A DNA stretch of 64,000 bases, from NCBI RefSeq assembly GCF_905220365.1, contig NC_061146.1:4777538-4841537 (forward strand), in the 5' to 3' direction. Every line of letters begins with the position of its first letter. The first letter of the stretch is position 1. Below are positions 23,002-34,880 of the stretch, piece after piece. The notes under the pieces are model-generated. The model saw only the letters and a program-made list of their open reading frames with translations, made no database searches and had not been told where the DNA came from. The position numbers were made by a program, and so were the translations under genes. This DNA comes from Vanessa cardui. Taxonomy: Eukaryota; Arthropoda; Insecta; Lepidoptera; Nymphalidae.

Positions 23002-25780
23002 TCAATATTATAAGTTATATGAAAAAGGATAAAAACAATTCGATAACCATTAAAAATTACATAAACATTACAAAGATTAATATTAAACAATATAAAAAAG
23101 TTACACGGCTATTAGATAATTAATTTATTAATCTAATGATTTATTACACACAACAAGGTAAGAAACAAATTAGTTATTAAGTTCCCATAACCTTAAAACG
23201 CACAGATAACATCGAACGCAATACAAAATTAAAATTGTAACAAAAAACTAGGTGAATTATAATTTCCTTCACGTTCCAAACATCCGATGCCCTACGTCCA
23301 TTCCATTAAAGAATGCATGAATCAATTTGGATCGCTTTGTGCAGGCAATTAAATATTAATAGTATTTACATTACACTAAAACAATGTCAAACCGTACCTA
23401 CAGCTGACGTGCCACTGCTAGCAATGAGCTGGGTTTGAAGCCTTTCGTGAGACTGACAGATGGCATACATCGAAACGTGCGCCGTAATTTATAGAAATTA
23501 ATAATCAAAAATGCAAACAATTGATTGAAAAATTTACAAACAGACGTTTTAATTTATATCGCTCACATAAAAGTGAATTTATAAATCAATTAACCTTTCA
23601 TGAGGTTCTATAAAAAAAATTATTAATTTGGCTGAATAATTGTTGACTACAGTACGCCTAAAAATAAAATTTGACTATTAAGTTGAAATAAGAACACTCA
23701 ACAGAATATGAAAACGGTTTTTAAAGAGTCAGTCGGTTTTTAGGTACATTTATTTTTTAATATGTTCATAACTTTCTAAGACTTTTAGAGTCATTTGCAA
23801 TTTAAGTTACAATTAAGACCAAATACTCAAGTATCACATTCGCCATCACTGTTTACAGTTCTTTGCAAACCAACAATCTTAATTTTTATAATCCTTATTA
23901 TACGTTGTAAATATACGAAAACATTTGATAAAATACTTTTGTTAATTTATAACCTTTATGTTGTATTAAAATAATGAAAGTCATAATGTTTGCTTGTTGA
24001 ATTAATCTATATATCTGCCAAAGTTATCTGTTGTGTAGTCCGTCAGTGTTGCCAGTACAATGAACAAATTGTGACAATGCGACTTAGACTGTTGGCCTTT
24101 CGTGTATCACTTTTCAATGGTAATTGCATTTTGAATTTTTAACCGATTAATTCAAACATTCCTGCTCTATATTTTGTCTCCACTTTATTTCTGACAGGTA
24201 CACGCAATTAATGTTGACATTTGCATTTAAGCAAATAGGTTGATTGGGTGTCTTTTTTTCAATTTTATCTTCTATGTGTGCTGTTTGAACACAACGTAAC
24301 ATAATTTTAAAATACATAAAGACCTGATATTTTTTAATTTCCTTAGTTATTTAAAATTATAAATATCAATATGTTTTTATTATGAAAGAACGAAAAACCA
24401 ATTAAACTAACAATAAATATAATAAATACATTGGTCGATAAAGAAGGTTTATTTTTCACCTTTCCATTCAAGAATTGAAGTATTATTCTAATACATTTTT
24501 AATATGTTGTCCATAGTGTTTGAAAACTATTATTTAAGTTCAAAAAGTCTCGTCACAGAAGGACAAAGTAACCGAAAGACCACCTGTACGCCGTTCAAGG
24601 AGAGATATCCAGGATTTTCCTCTTGTTTATTGATGAAAATCATTTGTATGCTGAGTGTACTGGAAACGGAATACGATATATACCATGTTACAAAAATTTT
24701 TATCACCTGTTTTTATGATGAATAAATGTGAATGAGAATCGCAATTAATGCACCAATATGCGAATTTTCGCTTGTTAATTTTTCATGGAATATTCAGCAA
24801 TTAATTGATATCATTTGGATATTTATTTTGGAATTTCATTTAGTGATATTCGTGAGAAGCCTGTATATATACATACCTACTGTATATAACATGTTAAACC
24901 TTGATCGTTAACCATAAGGCATATAAAAAGTGTTTTGTTTTAAATTCAATCAGACAAGACCCTGGCATAACTTTTTAGAACAACATTATAAAGAATAATG
25001 TAATTTTTAAAATTAAATAAACTATTGTTTTTATTTTTTATTTTTTGACGTATTGTGTTATATAATTTTTATTAATATGATTTACTGTAACACACTGTAT
25101 AATTATATTAGATATCTACGCAATGTATCAACGAATAAAAAAAAATAAAAATTCATCTAACACTTAATTATAATTCAAGGTAAAAATCACCATTAAGAAT
25201 TTTGACGTAAAAATACACGACTAATGAAACTTGGAAACTAAAACATTTTTAAATCTCCATTAATATTCAGAAGCGCATTGCTGATACCAAATAAAGAATT
25301 CTCACTATTTAAGCAAGACTACCATTAGAGTCGAAAAAGAAATACAAGTTTTTATATCGACTTTTACAAATAAACTTGTTACAATTTGACAAGCATAACG
25401 TTATATAAGGCTAAATACACATGGTAGGGACACTTAATTCAATTAACAAATTAGGTTCGATTATTCAAAATATAACAAGATCAGCTCGACATATAAGGCC
25501 GGTTTAGATAGTATATGTGATAAAAATCCAAAGCGTGATTTACATTTTAATTTTTTTATGTAAGAACATAATTTAATTTACTCATTTACGTAATTGAGTT
25601 CATGAATGCAATTGATATAAAAGATTGTAATTTTTTTTCTCTTTATGACCTGAGAACGATACGTTCTATATTACGATCTAAATTTAACAATACCTCACAA
25701 AAATTAAACTCAGCTTAAAAGTAACAGAGGATCATTCTCAAATACTTAAGTGTTAAATGTACATGACTGTATTTTTTAAA
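23002..25780. other. Unique DNA, no gene seen
   Basis: Slightly less AT-rich at 23270-23480 (CTGACGTGCCACTGCTAGCA), with TGGCAACACT on the minus strand at 24045 and a Su(H)-like CGTGAGAA at 24851. Nothing coding. Confidence 0.4.
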
Positions 25781-25932
25781 TGTTGAAAAAGAGTAACTAC
25801 TGAGTTTCTTGCCAGTTCTTGTCGGTAGAATCTACTTTCCGAACCAATGATGGTTTCACTTAATTGTTAAATGACGATTCAAAAGTGATTGGTAAAGCTT
25901 ACTTGAATAAAGTTTATTTTGATTTTGATTGA
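25781..25932 (+). repeat. LINE-like 3' end (GAGTAACTACTGAGTTTCTT family)
   Basis: A 150-base segment shared with 36.2 kb and 47.9 kb. It begins GAGTAACTACTGAGTTTCTT, contains GACGATTCAAAAGTG, and ends CTTGAATAAAGTTTATTTTG with repeated TTTTGATT. An AATAAA followed by a short-unit tail fits the 3' end of a non-LTR element, perhaps a CR1/Jockey-like LINE. No coding part is attached. Confidence 0.6.
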
Positions 25933-26149
25933 TATCAGATACGATATGTTCCCGATGTTTCCCGAACTTTGTCCGAAACGCAACGATCGCGTTTGGAGAA
26001 TAAATACTCAACTTGACAACGATTATCTTCCGATTTGAATGCGATTTGTTCGCAGAACTATGGCCCGGTATTAATTATGAATGTCCTGCACCCGATATAA
26101 GAGGTAAAGATTGTAGTCGAACGGCTCGAAGGAGTCAAAATTGTCATAG

Positions 26150-26303
26150 CAAAGTCCTTCAGGCATAGAACCTACCCTGTATTTTCTTGGAGTTCAAGTT
26201 TGCTTCATACCAAATTTGATCAAATTCGGTTCAGCGGTTTGGCCGTGAAAGAACGACAGACAGACAGACAGTTACTTTCACATTTATAATATTAATACAG
26301 ATT
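26150..26303 (-). repeat. Helitron-like fragment
   Basis: Contains GGAGTTCAAGTTTGCTTCAT, TCGGTTCAGCGGTTTGGCC, GACAGACAGACAGTT and the terminal TATAATATTAATACAGAT. Close to the 13.5 kb copy. Confidence 0.5.
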
Positions 26304-26634
26304 TTGGTAAACGATACCACTCACCATCCATCGTCACTCGATATTCTTTTTTCAATTAAAATATTATCAGTTCATTAAGCTTAATATTAAGAACACTAAT
26401 TAATTTGTACTCCCATATTTGCTTCGGTTTCTCTAATTGGTAAAAAATGTCTTGTTCTTCGATCCAAATTAATTGGAAGAATTCTGCGAAGAATCGTTCG
26501 GCTACACGATTTTCGCGACGTTACATCTCGACGGTGAAATGACACTTGACTGACTGCTGTGAGAGCTGGCAATTGGCCTTTAACTAAACACATAATTGCA
26601 AATATCCAACATGCCTTTGATTACTGTAATAACT

Positions 26635-27200
26635 TTAAAAATTACCAGAAAACTCCATGTAGATTCCAGTAATGTCGATTATTAACCTGCATGTACCATA
26701 CCACAGTTGGTGTTCACATCCAGATATCCCATAGGTATATCTGTACTTAAGTACCCCATTAGATGGATTTTTAAAAACGCTAAAACGATTGCCTTTTTTA
26801 TAAACAGGTGCCTGCAGATCCAATTCTGTATACATAATTTTAATTTCCGATTTCACTTTCTTAAGGGGGAATACTTGAAAATATTATATCACCTATCTTT
26901 TCCTCATAAATGGAACCCAAAACATTGATTTCTATATTTTAAGCATTGGAATAAGATGAACCTTTATAAAATTTCTATCGTTCCATGAACAATTCTTGTC
27001 CAAAATTTCATCCTTTTTGACCCCAAGATTTATGATGTACTGTAGGCCAGTTATTAGCTAAGTAGATAAATAACGCCGTATGTTTTGAAAACTATTAAGC
27101 TCTCGTTGTTAATATTCACAGCAACTCCTGAGCCGAAGCTCATAACATATAAGCAAGTCATCCAACCACGATATCGCGTCACGATATCTTTAATCGTAAA
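26635..27200 (-). pseudogene. Possible decayed coding segment
   Basis: Reading the minus strand from 27200 downward, at least four open stretches follow each other with frame changes: one ending VFKTYGVIYLLS, one with NLGVKKDEILDKNCSWND, one with EINVLGSIYEEKIGDI, and a 73-residue frame (26635-26856) ending DITGIYMEFSGNF. The amino-acid mix is more balanced than most AT-rich frames here. I recognise no family. It may be a dead gene or transposon, or chance. Confidence 0.2.
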
Positions 27201-27209
27201 TTCATTTTC

Positions 27210-28740
27210 CCCGTGACTAATTTAACGACAATTTTCTTAGAAAACTATGACAGTTACAGACGTCAATTGTCACCGAAAGCAGTCATCGACGGCAGCCGAA
27301 GATGTCCGAATACAGCCGAACGAATTCAAACATGGCCGCACGCATTCCGATTGCATCTAATAACCTCAAAATCGAATGCAAAATGGCGTATTGAAATCAC
27401 GCCGCTTCGTTTAGCATTCCGACATGCCATAACAGAGTACGCATTTTCATTTGGGGCCATTGTCTTGGCAGATATTAGTAATGATTTCAATAAATAAATT
27501 AATCGTATGCCTTTGCAAATAGCATCGGTTTGGCACGCGTCGACGTACGGGCGATGAATCGTTAAGTTACCGATTGTGAGCCTATGGTCAATCTCTTTAT
27601 TACTGATTTTATTTCGCCTGACTCATGTCGCTCGTACGTGAGTTAGGGCATTAACTCCTATGCAATTTTTCATTTCAAATAAATACTTTTTATTCCTTAC
27701 TTGCAATTCACAGTGTCGATATACATAATTGCAATGTTTTGTTTATATGCAAATCACTAAATGTGCAACTTCTGAATCTATTTGCCGGATCTTAGCATAT
27801 CAAATGCTGATATATAATCAGCAATTGTTTTTATTTAAAATTGACACATGAATGACCAATAAACGTATGTGTTACTAATAAAACCATCTGCAAGATAAGA
27901 ATAAAACTCTTATTTAATTCTTTAAATAGACATGACTTGTTTTAAATACCTAGTGTTTATATGTATCAATAAAATATCTGATGTTTTAACAGTCAGCAAG
28001 GAAAGACATAATACGAAGCAAGTTTGTGCAGCTGACACATCCGCCCATGTATTGGCATGTTGCCAAGGGGGAGGTGTATAGTATTGGCAATTTAAGAGGT
28101 GTGAGACAGAATTGACGTTACCATTGGTGGAATAACATGGTCGTTTTTCTGAAAAGTCTTCTATGATGAAAAATCATCAAAAACGGTTCGTTCAAAGAGT
28201 CAACAGCTAAACCGTTTATAGCGATATTTCAGTCGCTGATGGAATGTGGACTAATTGGTCTTTTGGACTGTTATCTTGTCCACTTCTAGCACGAGTTTTA
28301 GCAGGATTAAACACATGTGAAATAGAATAGAAGTTGAGGAAAAGATAGCTCTTTGCATAGAAGTTGAAGACGTTAACGTAGTATTTAGCTAAAAATCTGT
28401 CTATTTTTTGGATCATTGTCTAAATGAGGCTTTTGATACTTGACTTGAAACTCACTGCAGACACCAACATGAATTATCAAAACTGACTATCATTGGTATA
28501 ACATGAATAGGGTACGTATCAAATGTCGTTTCACTACAAGCCAATTATCAATATTTCACGAGTGAGATGCGAAGTGAATTCCTACAGAGTCGAACTGCTG
28601 GATACAGATAATGGTAGCAGCGACCTCGTGACAATGACTTTGACAAGGACCTTGATATTAGCATCAGAGTGCGTGCATGCAAACATGTCAAACGATGTTG
28701 TTCACTCGGGGTTTATCCACTGCGATACTTTGAAGATATT
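27210..28740. other. Unique DNA with a GC-richer patch
   Basis: 27240-27480 is GC-richer, with repeated CAGCCGAA motifs and ATGGCCGC/ATGGCG cores. It keeps a 94-codon plus-strand frame with no recognisable domain; I read it as regulatory rather than coding. The rest has no signal. Confidence 0.35.
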
Positions 28741-28749
28741 GTAATATAC

Positions 28750-28975
28750 TGGAGTTTGAGAGGACATCTTTCACCAATAATAATTCGACCAAAAGGTTTC
28801 CTTTAAGTTTCTTTATTCAAAATCGGTCCAACTGTTCCAGAGATTAGCCGGAACAAACACAGAAACACACATACGAAAATTGAAAAAATAATTGGTTTAT
28901 GTACCGTGTATAAAAAGGTTAATTCAATATTACAAACAAACATTTTAATTTTATTATATGTATAGATAAAATATT
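28750..28975 (-). mobile_element. Helitron-like element, ATTGG subfamily
   Basis: Has AATCGGTCCAACTGTTCCAG, GATTAGCCGGAACAAACAC and the terminal TTTTAATTTTATTATATGTA. Same subfamily as 38.6, 40.7 and 45.5 kb. Confidence 0.5.
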
Positions 28976-29354
28976 GAAAAAAACATAGTTCAAATCCTAC
29001 GGCTCAGAGGCAAAATTACATAAATATATAGAAATCGTATTAAATTTTTTATGCAATTTAACCTCTGATACAAATGCATATTACATGGTTACAGAGAAAC
29101 AGAGCTCGTTAAACACACTAAATGTAACGTGTCTTAAAACCTTTTTCCATCGAACTTCAATTAATATTTGATACTAGTGGTCTCCTTCAGATTTGCCTGG
29201 GTTTAATTATACATCAGGTAAAATGGGGCATATGTCTATCCTAGTTTTTCATGCTTACATACCTAAGTTTATATCAGACAGACATCCCATAGAAGATATT
29301 GAAATTTGAAGTATTGCTTTAATATAACATACGCAATAGTTTTTCTATATTCTC

Positions 29355-29480
29355 CTCCACAGCTCACAAAATGAATTATAAACACAAACGGCCCAAGCGT
29401 AAAATCAATGGTACTAGTCTGGATATGAACCCGGAATATCTGGTTAAGAATTGTAAAGATTGGACCATCGCGGCATAATG
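29355..29480 (-). repeat. Possible very old SINE fragment
   Basis: AATGAATTATAAACACAAA, then ATGAACCCGGAATATCTGGTTAAG, keeps the order of the Metulj-like head but is badly degraded. Confidence 0.35.
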
Positions 29481-29870
29481 TACGTTAATTCCAACTAAGC
29501 AGTACTAACTGTCCTCGATTCTTCTCAGATGTTCTATGTAATTGCGTTCGCACTACAAAATGGCATTACGGACGAGCATAAAATAGTTGGATTTAATAGT
29601 TTTGACCTACTCATATATTATAAATACTTATCGCTTAGAACTAATAGTTATTTGAATATATTACTTAACGACCCTTTTAAGTTTATTCTATATTTCAAAT
29701 TACTAATGTCCCTTTCGGTCTTTATATTTTATATCCGCGTTAAATCAATAACGAAATAACAGCCGGCATCATTGTTTGTCCGTATATTCTTCGTACAACT
29801 CTCTATTTTTAATTAAGTATAGTTGGAGTAAGAAAAGGTTCAAGATTAAGCCTTAAGATCTATATATCTA

Positions 29871-30175
29871 CAACAACAACAAACAACAACAGCCCGTAAA
29901 TTCCCACTGCTGGGCTCTCTCCTCTCCCTTTGAGGAGAAGGTTTGCAACATATTCCACCACGCTGTTCCAATGCGGTTTGGTGGAATACACATGTGGCAG
30001 AATTTCTATGAAATTTGTCACATGCAAGTTTCCTCACGATGTTTTCCTTCACCGCTGAGCATGACATGAATTATAAAGTCAAATTAAGCACATGAATCAG
30101 CGGTGCTTGCCTGGGTTTGAACCCGCAATCATCGGTTAAGATGCATGCGTTCTAACTACTGGGTCATCTCGACTC
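29871..30175 (-). mobile_element. Metulj-like SINE, full length
   Basis: From a CAACAAC tail to GGGTCATCTCGACTC, with intact inverted B box (GTTTGAACCCGC). Well preserved. Confidence 0.87.
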
Positions 30176-30489
30176 TTCTATCTATCTTTTTAATTTAAAT
30201 TTGTAATGACTAATTTCATCTTGATATAAAACTAGACGTAATCCAAAGATGTTACACTATTTTGAACCAAAGTATCATACTATGTAGGTTTAATTTTATA
30301 TTCAGTTGTCAGTTTAGTGCTTTAGTTTCAAAAGGTAGTAAGAGTTTACGACTTAATAAGGGAATTCATTTGAAAATTGACGAAGGTTTTCTTACTGTGA
30401 CTGTACATAGAGTATACATTTATCGGTTGGGAACAGATAATACAAAACATGCTACGGCTAACTCGAGCGCGTTTGTTGTCAATGCTATA

Positions 30490-30575
30490 AAATCGATTAT
30501 CTCTCAATCTATCGATTACTGTGGAATCGATTAATTCGCAATAACAATTTGTCGTCGGTCATATCTATCGATTCG
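30490..30575. promoter_or_regulatory. Homotypic ATCGAT cluster
   Basis: Four ATCGATT motifs within 81 bases, at 30492, 30511, 30526 and 30567, each preceded by A or T. ATCGAT is the core bound by Cut/Onecut-class proteins and overlaps the CGATA of BEAF-32. A GC-rich patch (GTAGCGGCGCAGCGTAGGCG) follows near 30618. Confidence 0.4.
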
Positions 30576-31224
30576 CCTACTTACAACAAAATAATGTATT
30601 CGACGCTCGAACCTCCGTAGCGGCGCAGCGTAGGCGAATTCGTAGTGGGAACATATAGTCTTGATATTTGACGAATATTTTAATAAACTAATTTAAACAC
30701 ATGATACTAATGTGCTGTTAACTTACTCATATGCGTTTTAATAGGCTTAGTTCATACCATCGAACTTAATATTGTAAACATAATAAAAAAAAATTCTTTC
30801 GTCTGATAAATAAATAATAAAATCTATGACATTACATCTAGTAGGTATTTACTATTTATTAAATAAAATTATCACGTACAACACACCCTTTATATAGTTA
30901 AATAATGTTCATTTTATTTAAATGAAGTCGTAGTGTCGAACGATTTTGGTGGTATTCAAATGAATTTATCACTAAGCATGAGTACTTTGACACAAATTCG
31001 GCACACAATGCCTGACATTAATAATGTAATTTAAATATTTTTATTCGAATTCGTCATACGGCTATCACCAAAAACACACACATATATTATACATTTTGTA
31101 TTATTTACACGATACAAAGAAAAAATAATTAAGTATATATTATATGACATAGTATCAAATGCGTTCGAGTGAAGTAAATATATCGTAATCAAAACTCAGT
31201 AAGGCAGTATGAAGTATGGATATA

Positions 31225-31390
31225 TCGGTATAGTAGGCCCGAGCAGTCGTGACCCTATTGCGTGTGTGACTCATGGCGCGTGCGCAACTTTAAAATTTTA
31301 AATTTCGTATTTTATTTCGATTGCCAACGGTAAGTATGTACGTGACGTTAGGTTATTGTCGGTTCGGAGAAAATAACTACCTATGATATT
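31225..31390 (+). promoter_or_regulatory. GC-richer unique block with plus-strand donor-like site
   Basis: Contains GGCGCGTGCGCAAC and, near 31333, CCAACG followed by GTAAGTATG, which reads as a plus-strand donor. It might be the first exon of a non-coding transcript antisense to the Sox gene. Nothing else supports transcription. Confidence 0.15.
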
Positions 31391-31758
31391 TTTGTTCCTA
31401 GTATTTTCTTTTACTTTTTTGAGGTATTCGTTTGCTACTGCGGCTATATATATCGGAATATAGATTCCATTGAAAAGGACCGAAAAAAATCGATAAGAAA
31501 CTCAGTAGTCGCTTCTTGTAACAAATATAATATAATCTTACATGAAAATAAACAAAATACTAAATCAAGGCTTTTTAATTATCTATATAATCTTTCATTG
31601 ATTACGTCAGTTGTCGTCCAATATATGTATACTAACATAATATTGTATATAAACTAGTCTAGGCTTATATGTTGCACAGACAATATTCCTCAATGCTAAT
31701 TGGTTGTTTTATAAATAATAACGATAATGACGACACAGCAGAATTTGAACGAACGTCC

Positions 31759-31815
31759 TTCAAATATCATATTCGATGTTCTGCGATCGAAGCACGTAGC
31801 GGTATGATATTTGAA
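31759..31815. repeat. Inverted repeat with 13-base arms
   Basis: TTCAAATATCATA (31759-31771) and TATGATATTTGAA (31803-31815) enclose a GC-richer 31-base loop that includes GCGATCGAAGCACG. Confidence 0.6.
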
Positions 31816-32131
31816 TATATAATTAATTAAGTTGTTACCCGCGAATTCGATCACAGTGTTTCTTTAAGTCAGTTAAAAAACTCATTCGTTTAACTTGTAA
31901 CAAGCAGTTAAAGTCTTGAATATAAAAACTTTTCTGGAAACTAATTATCAGTGGCTCGGCTTGGTAAAGTTGTTCCTTTGCCTTTTAAAAATGTGCACAT
32001 GTATTAGCGCACATACTTGTGCTCTAGATGTCATGCTCAGCTCTCTACTCTTTGTAAACAGTACGTATTGCTTCTAGATCACACACTTCAAATCAGAGAG
32101 AGCATTTTGATATGTTTACACTTGTATACAA

Positions 32132-32366
32132 GAGCCGAGATGGTCCAGTAGCTACAATGCGTTCGTTTTAACCGATGATTGCTGGTTCAAATCCATCGAT
32201 TATCCTGATCTACCGCGAGACAACCTGCTTTTTTCAAATTCAATGAAATTCTGCTATATGTGTTTCCAACGGGCAGTGGATCAGTGGGCTGGAATTAGTT
32301 TCATAACTTTGTCCTTAAAGGGAGAAGAGATTAGAATATATTATCCCAGCAGTGGGATTTTACCAA
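32132..32366 (+). mobile_element. Metulj-like SINE, strongly diverged
   Basis: The head AGCCGAGATGGTCCAGTAGC and B box TGGTTCAAATCC are readable. Much of the body is lost; it ends CCCAGCAGTGGGATTTTACC. Confidence 0.7.
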
Positions 32367-33432
32367 TACTTCCCTTTTCTACTATACGTCCATATGTGAG
32401 TTTATGAAGTATAAAATTCCAATAACTGTAATATAATATTAAAACAAAAATTGATTCATGTTGTTCCTTTGATAATCCAAGGCGAATTGTTTTCCCATGT
32501 AGGTACTAGAAGCTGCCGTTAGCCGTATTTTTTGACGACAGACTTTTGCAAAAATGGAATATAGTGAAAATAGAGATGAAATCAAAATATGTAACATTAA
32601 TTCGTGTATTGAAATTGAATATTTAAAGAAGTGTTAGTTAAGTCCAAAAAAAATCCTCTGAGTTTTATTTCGCCGGTGCCTAAGGTCGGAGTATTTTCTT
32701 TTGCGTACCGGATGTAGTGTTTAATTTGACTATCCAATAAGTAATTTTAATGCTTCTATTTGGAATTTGAGTTTGATTATGAGAAAATAATCTTCGCCAT
32801 CTCGTCAGATATTCGTCACCCAGTCTAGTAACAGCTTTACGAGAGGTGCAAACACCATAGTGTTGCCAGTTTACGAATCTATTATACACGAGCGTGGGTA
32901 ATGTCACACTATTTGGTAATTACTCTTAATTGTTGTCTAGTTGATACACTGTAAGAAATATGGCGAAATTATATTTGTAGAATAGTTCAATAAATTATCA
33001 ACGCTATTGTGGCTGGATTTAAGGTTGAATGTTGCATGTCGTTAGAAGCGATTTCGAAATGGTCTTGAAAAAAAACGCTTTTGATTTCTTTAGATAAATA
33101 TCCTTAATTAGATAATTCTTTAGATTAAATATTTATAGTAAAAGATAATTAATTTATTTTGTTTGATTATTTAGTGCAATTTTTTTTAGAAATTAGAAAT
33201 CAAAGGTTAAATTTATTGTTTCATATACCAACGCTTTTGTCCGTCGATTGCCTTTTCCTGATTTTTGGTCCTTTACCATCAACAATAAGTAGCACGCGAA
33301 TTTTATGCATATTTTTTGTTCAGTAATGGTACCATCTGATTGAATTTCACCACTTCCCATACACATTAGCGCTGTTAAAATTATTAAGCATTTCTTATAT
33401 CGGCAATGCTCCACTAACTTCGGAAAATAAGA

Positions 33433-33545
33433 TGTTCACCCTTCAAACAGGAACATAACAATGCTATGTATTGCTGTTTAGAGTTACCATATGCGCTGAG
33501 TTGGTACCTAACCAGACGAGCTTGCACAGGCCCCAACAATGTATA
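33433..33545 (+). repeat. Repeat family B, partial
   Basis: TTCACCCTTCAAACAGGAACA, then TTGGTACCTAACCAGACGAG and CTTGCACAGGCCCC. Confidence 0.6.
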
Positions 33546-33621
33546 CATCAAAGAGCCATCGAAACGACTACCGACCATTACCCATATTAGTGACATAATC
33601 CTGTCAAATGATGTTTTAAAT

Positions 33622-33718
33622 ATATAAGCTGTTAAGCCTTGAATAAAGCATGTTTTGATATTTATTTTGATTTGAATAATCGTTTGAAATAATTAAATTA
33701 AGGTCTAACAGCTTATAT
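33622..33718. repeat. 97-base inverted-repeat element
   Basis: ATATAAGCTGTTAAGCCTT (33622-33640) and AAGGTCTAACAGCTTATAT (33700-33718) pair at 17 of 19 positions. Possibly a very small MITE or its remnant. Confidence 0.55.
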
Positions 33719-33879
33719 CAATATCTGTTATGAGTAATCAAAAGTTTTGCACACACTAGCAACCACAAGTAATTAATTTATCTGTTTGTTGCTGAATTTC
33801 GTACATATGTATAAATAGTTTAAAACTATTTTAAATATTTACTAACAGAAGGTTTTATGTTAGTGTGTTATGTTATGTT

Positions 33880-34146
33880 ACGCATCTTAACCGATGATTG
33901 CGGGTTCAAAACCAGGCAAGCACCTCTGATTCATGTCTTTATAATTCATCTCGTGCTGTGTGTGTGAAGGAAAACATCGTGAGGAAACCTGCATGTGACA
34001 AATTTCATAGAAATTCTGCCACATGTGTATTCCACCAACCCGCATTGGAACAGCGTGGTGGAATATGTTCCAAAACTTCTCCTCAAAGGAAGAGGAGGCC
34101 TTTAGCCCAGCAGTGGGAATTTACAGGCTGTTGTTTGTTGTTGTTA
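33880..34146 (+). mobile_element. Metulj-like SINE lacking its A box
   Basis: Starts inside the head at ACGCATCTTAACCGATGATT; the rest is well preserved, to the TTG tail. The 5' truncation is typical of incomplete reverse transcription. Confidence 0.85.
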
Positions 34147-34303
34147 TGCAATATGTTCTTTCTTGAAGTTCATGTTTGCTTCTCACTAAATTTCATTAAA
34201 TTCAATTCAATTGGTTTGGCCGTGCAAGAGTGACAGACAGACAGTTAGACAGAGTTTCTTTGTACTAATATTAGTTACATTTATAATATTATAATATAGA
34301 TTT
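34147..34303 (-). repeat. Helitron-like fragment abutting a SINE
   Basis: TTCTTGAAGTTCATGTTTGC, GTGACAGACAGACAGTTAG and the terminal TTATAATATTATAATATAGA. The SINE tail joins it directly. Confidence 0.5.
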
Positions 34304-34689
34304 ATTATATGGATTATTAATATCAAATTAAATCGCAATACATATTTCAAACGAGTGAAGCCGCGATAAAAAGCTAGCGTAGAGCATTGAAATATCGTAT
34401 ATCGAAATCATCTCTGACATCCATCATACTTTTTCTCCTGACATGATCTTGACAATATCCTATCATTCGATCTGCGCAGATGCGATTTTCCTCAGGGATC
34501 ACCTCCCAAGTCGACATGACCCCCACTTCTCATTTTCTTATATAGTCCTACAAATTTACACAACAACCGCTTCAAGCTAATCTGATCCTTATATAAAACG
34601 TAATAAGAACGCTGTAAGTGCATTTGTAAAGTATGCGGCTTCGTTATCAGATGTGACAACAGAATTAATTGTATTATTATAGTGAACAA

Positions 34690-34880
34690 GACTAGAATAT
34701 TGATAAGAGCGTCGGTCGCTTTAGTCCGGCTTCTTAGAACGGTTTCGTGCTATTCTATATGGATTTCGGTACGTAACGTTCGTGGAAATCGACTTACCTG
34801 CCTAGGTTTCTTAGCTATTACTCGAAATTACTGTTTGTCGATCAGAAGGCGTTTCGGGTTTCGCGTTTTTTTTCGTCTTG
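34690..34880 (-). other. Unique block with perfect minus-strand donor
   Basis: On the minus strand CCTAGGCAG is followed by GTAAGTCG, a perfect CAG-GTAAGT donor (exon edge at 34798). The flanking sequence is unique and less AT-rich. Its frames are broken by stops, so it is not an obvious coding exon. It could be an alternative UTR exon in the Sox intron or chance. Confidence 0.15.

Noticed and set aside
27213..27497. A 94-codon plus-strand frame in a GC-richer patch
   Set aside because: No domain, repeated CAGCCGAA-type motifs explain the openness; regulatory reading preferred.
33898..34233. A 111-codon plus-strand frame
   Set aside because: It lies almost wholly inside a SINE and runs into a Helitron-like fragment; not a gene.
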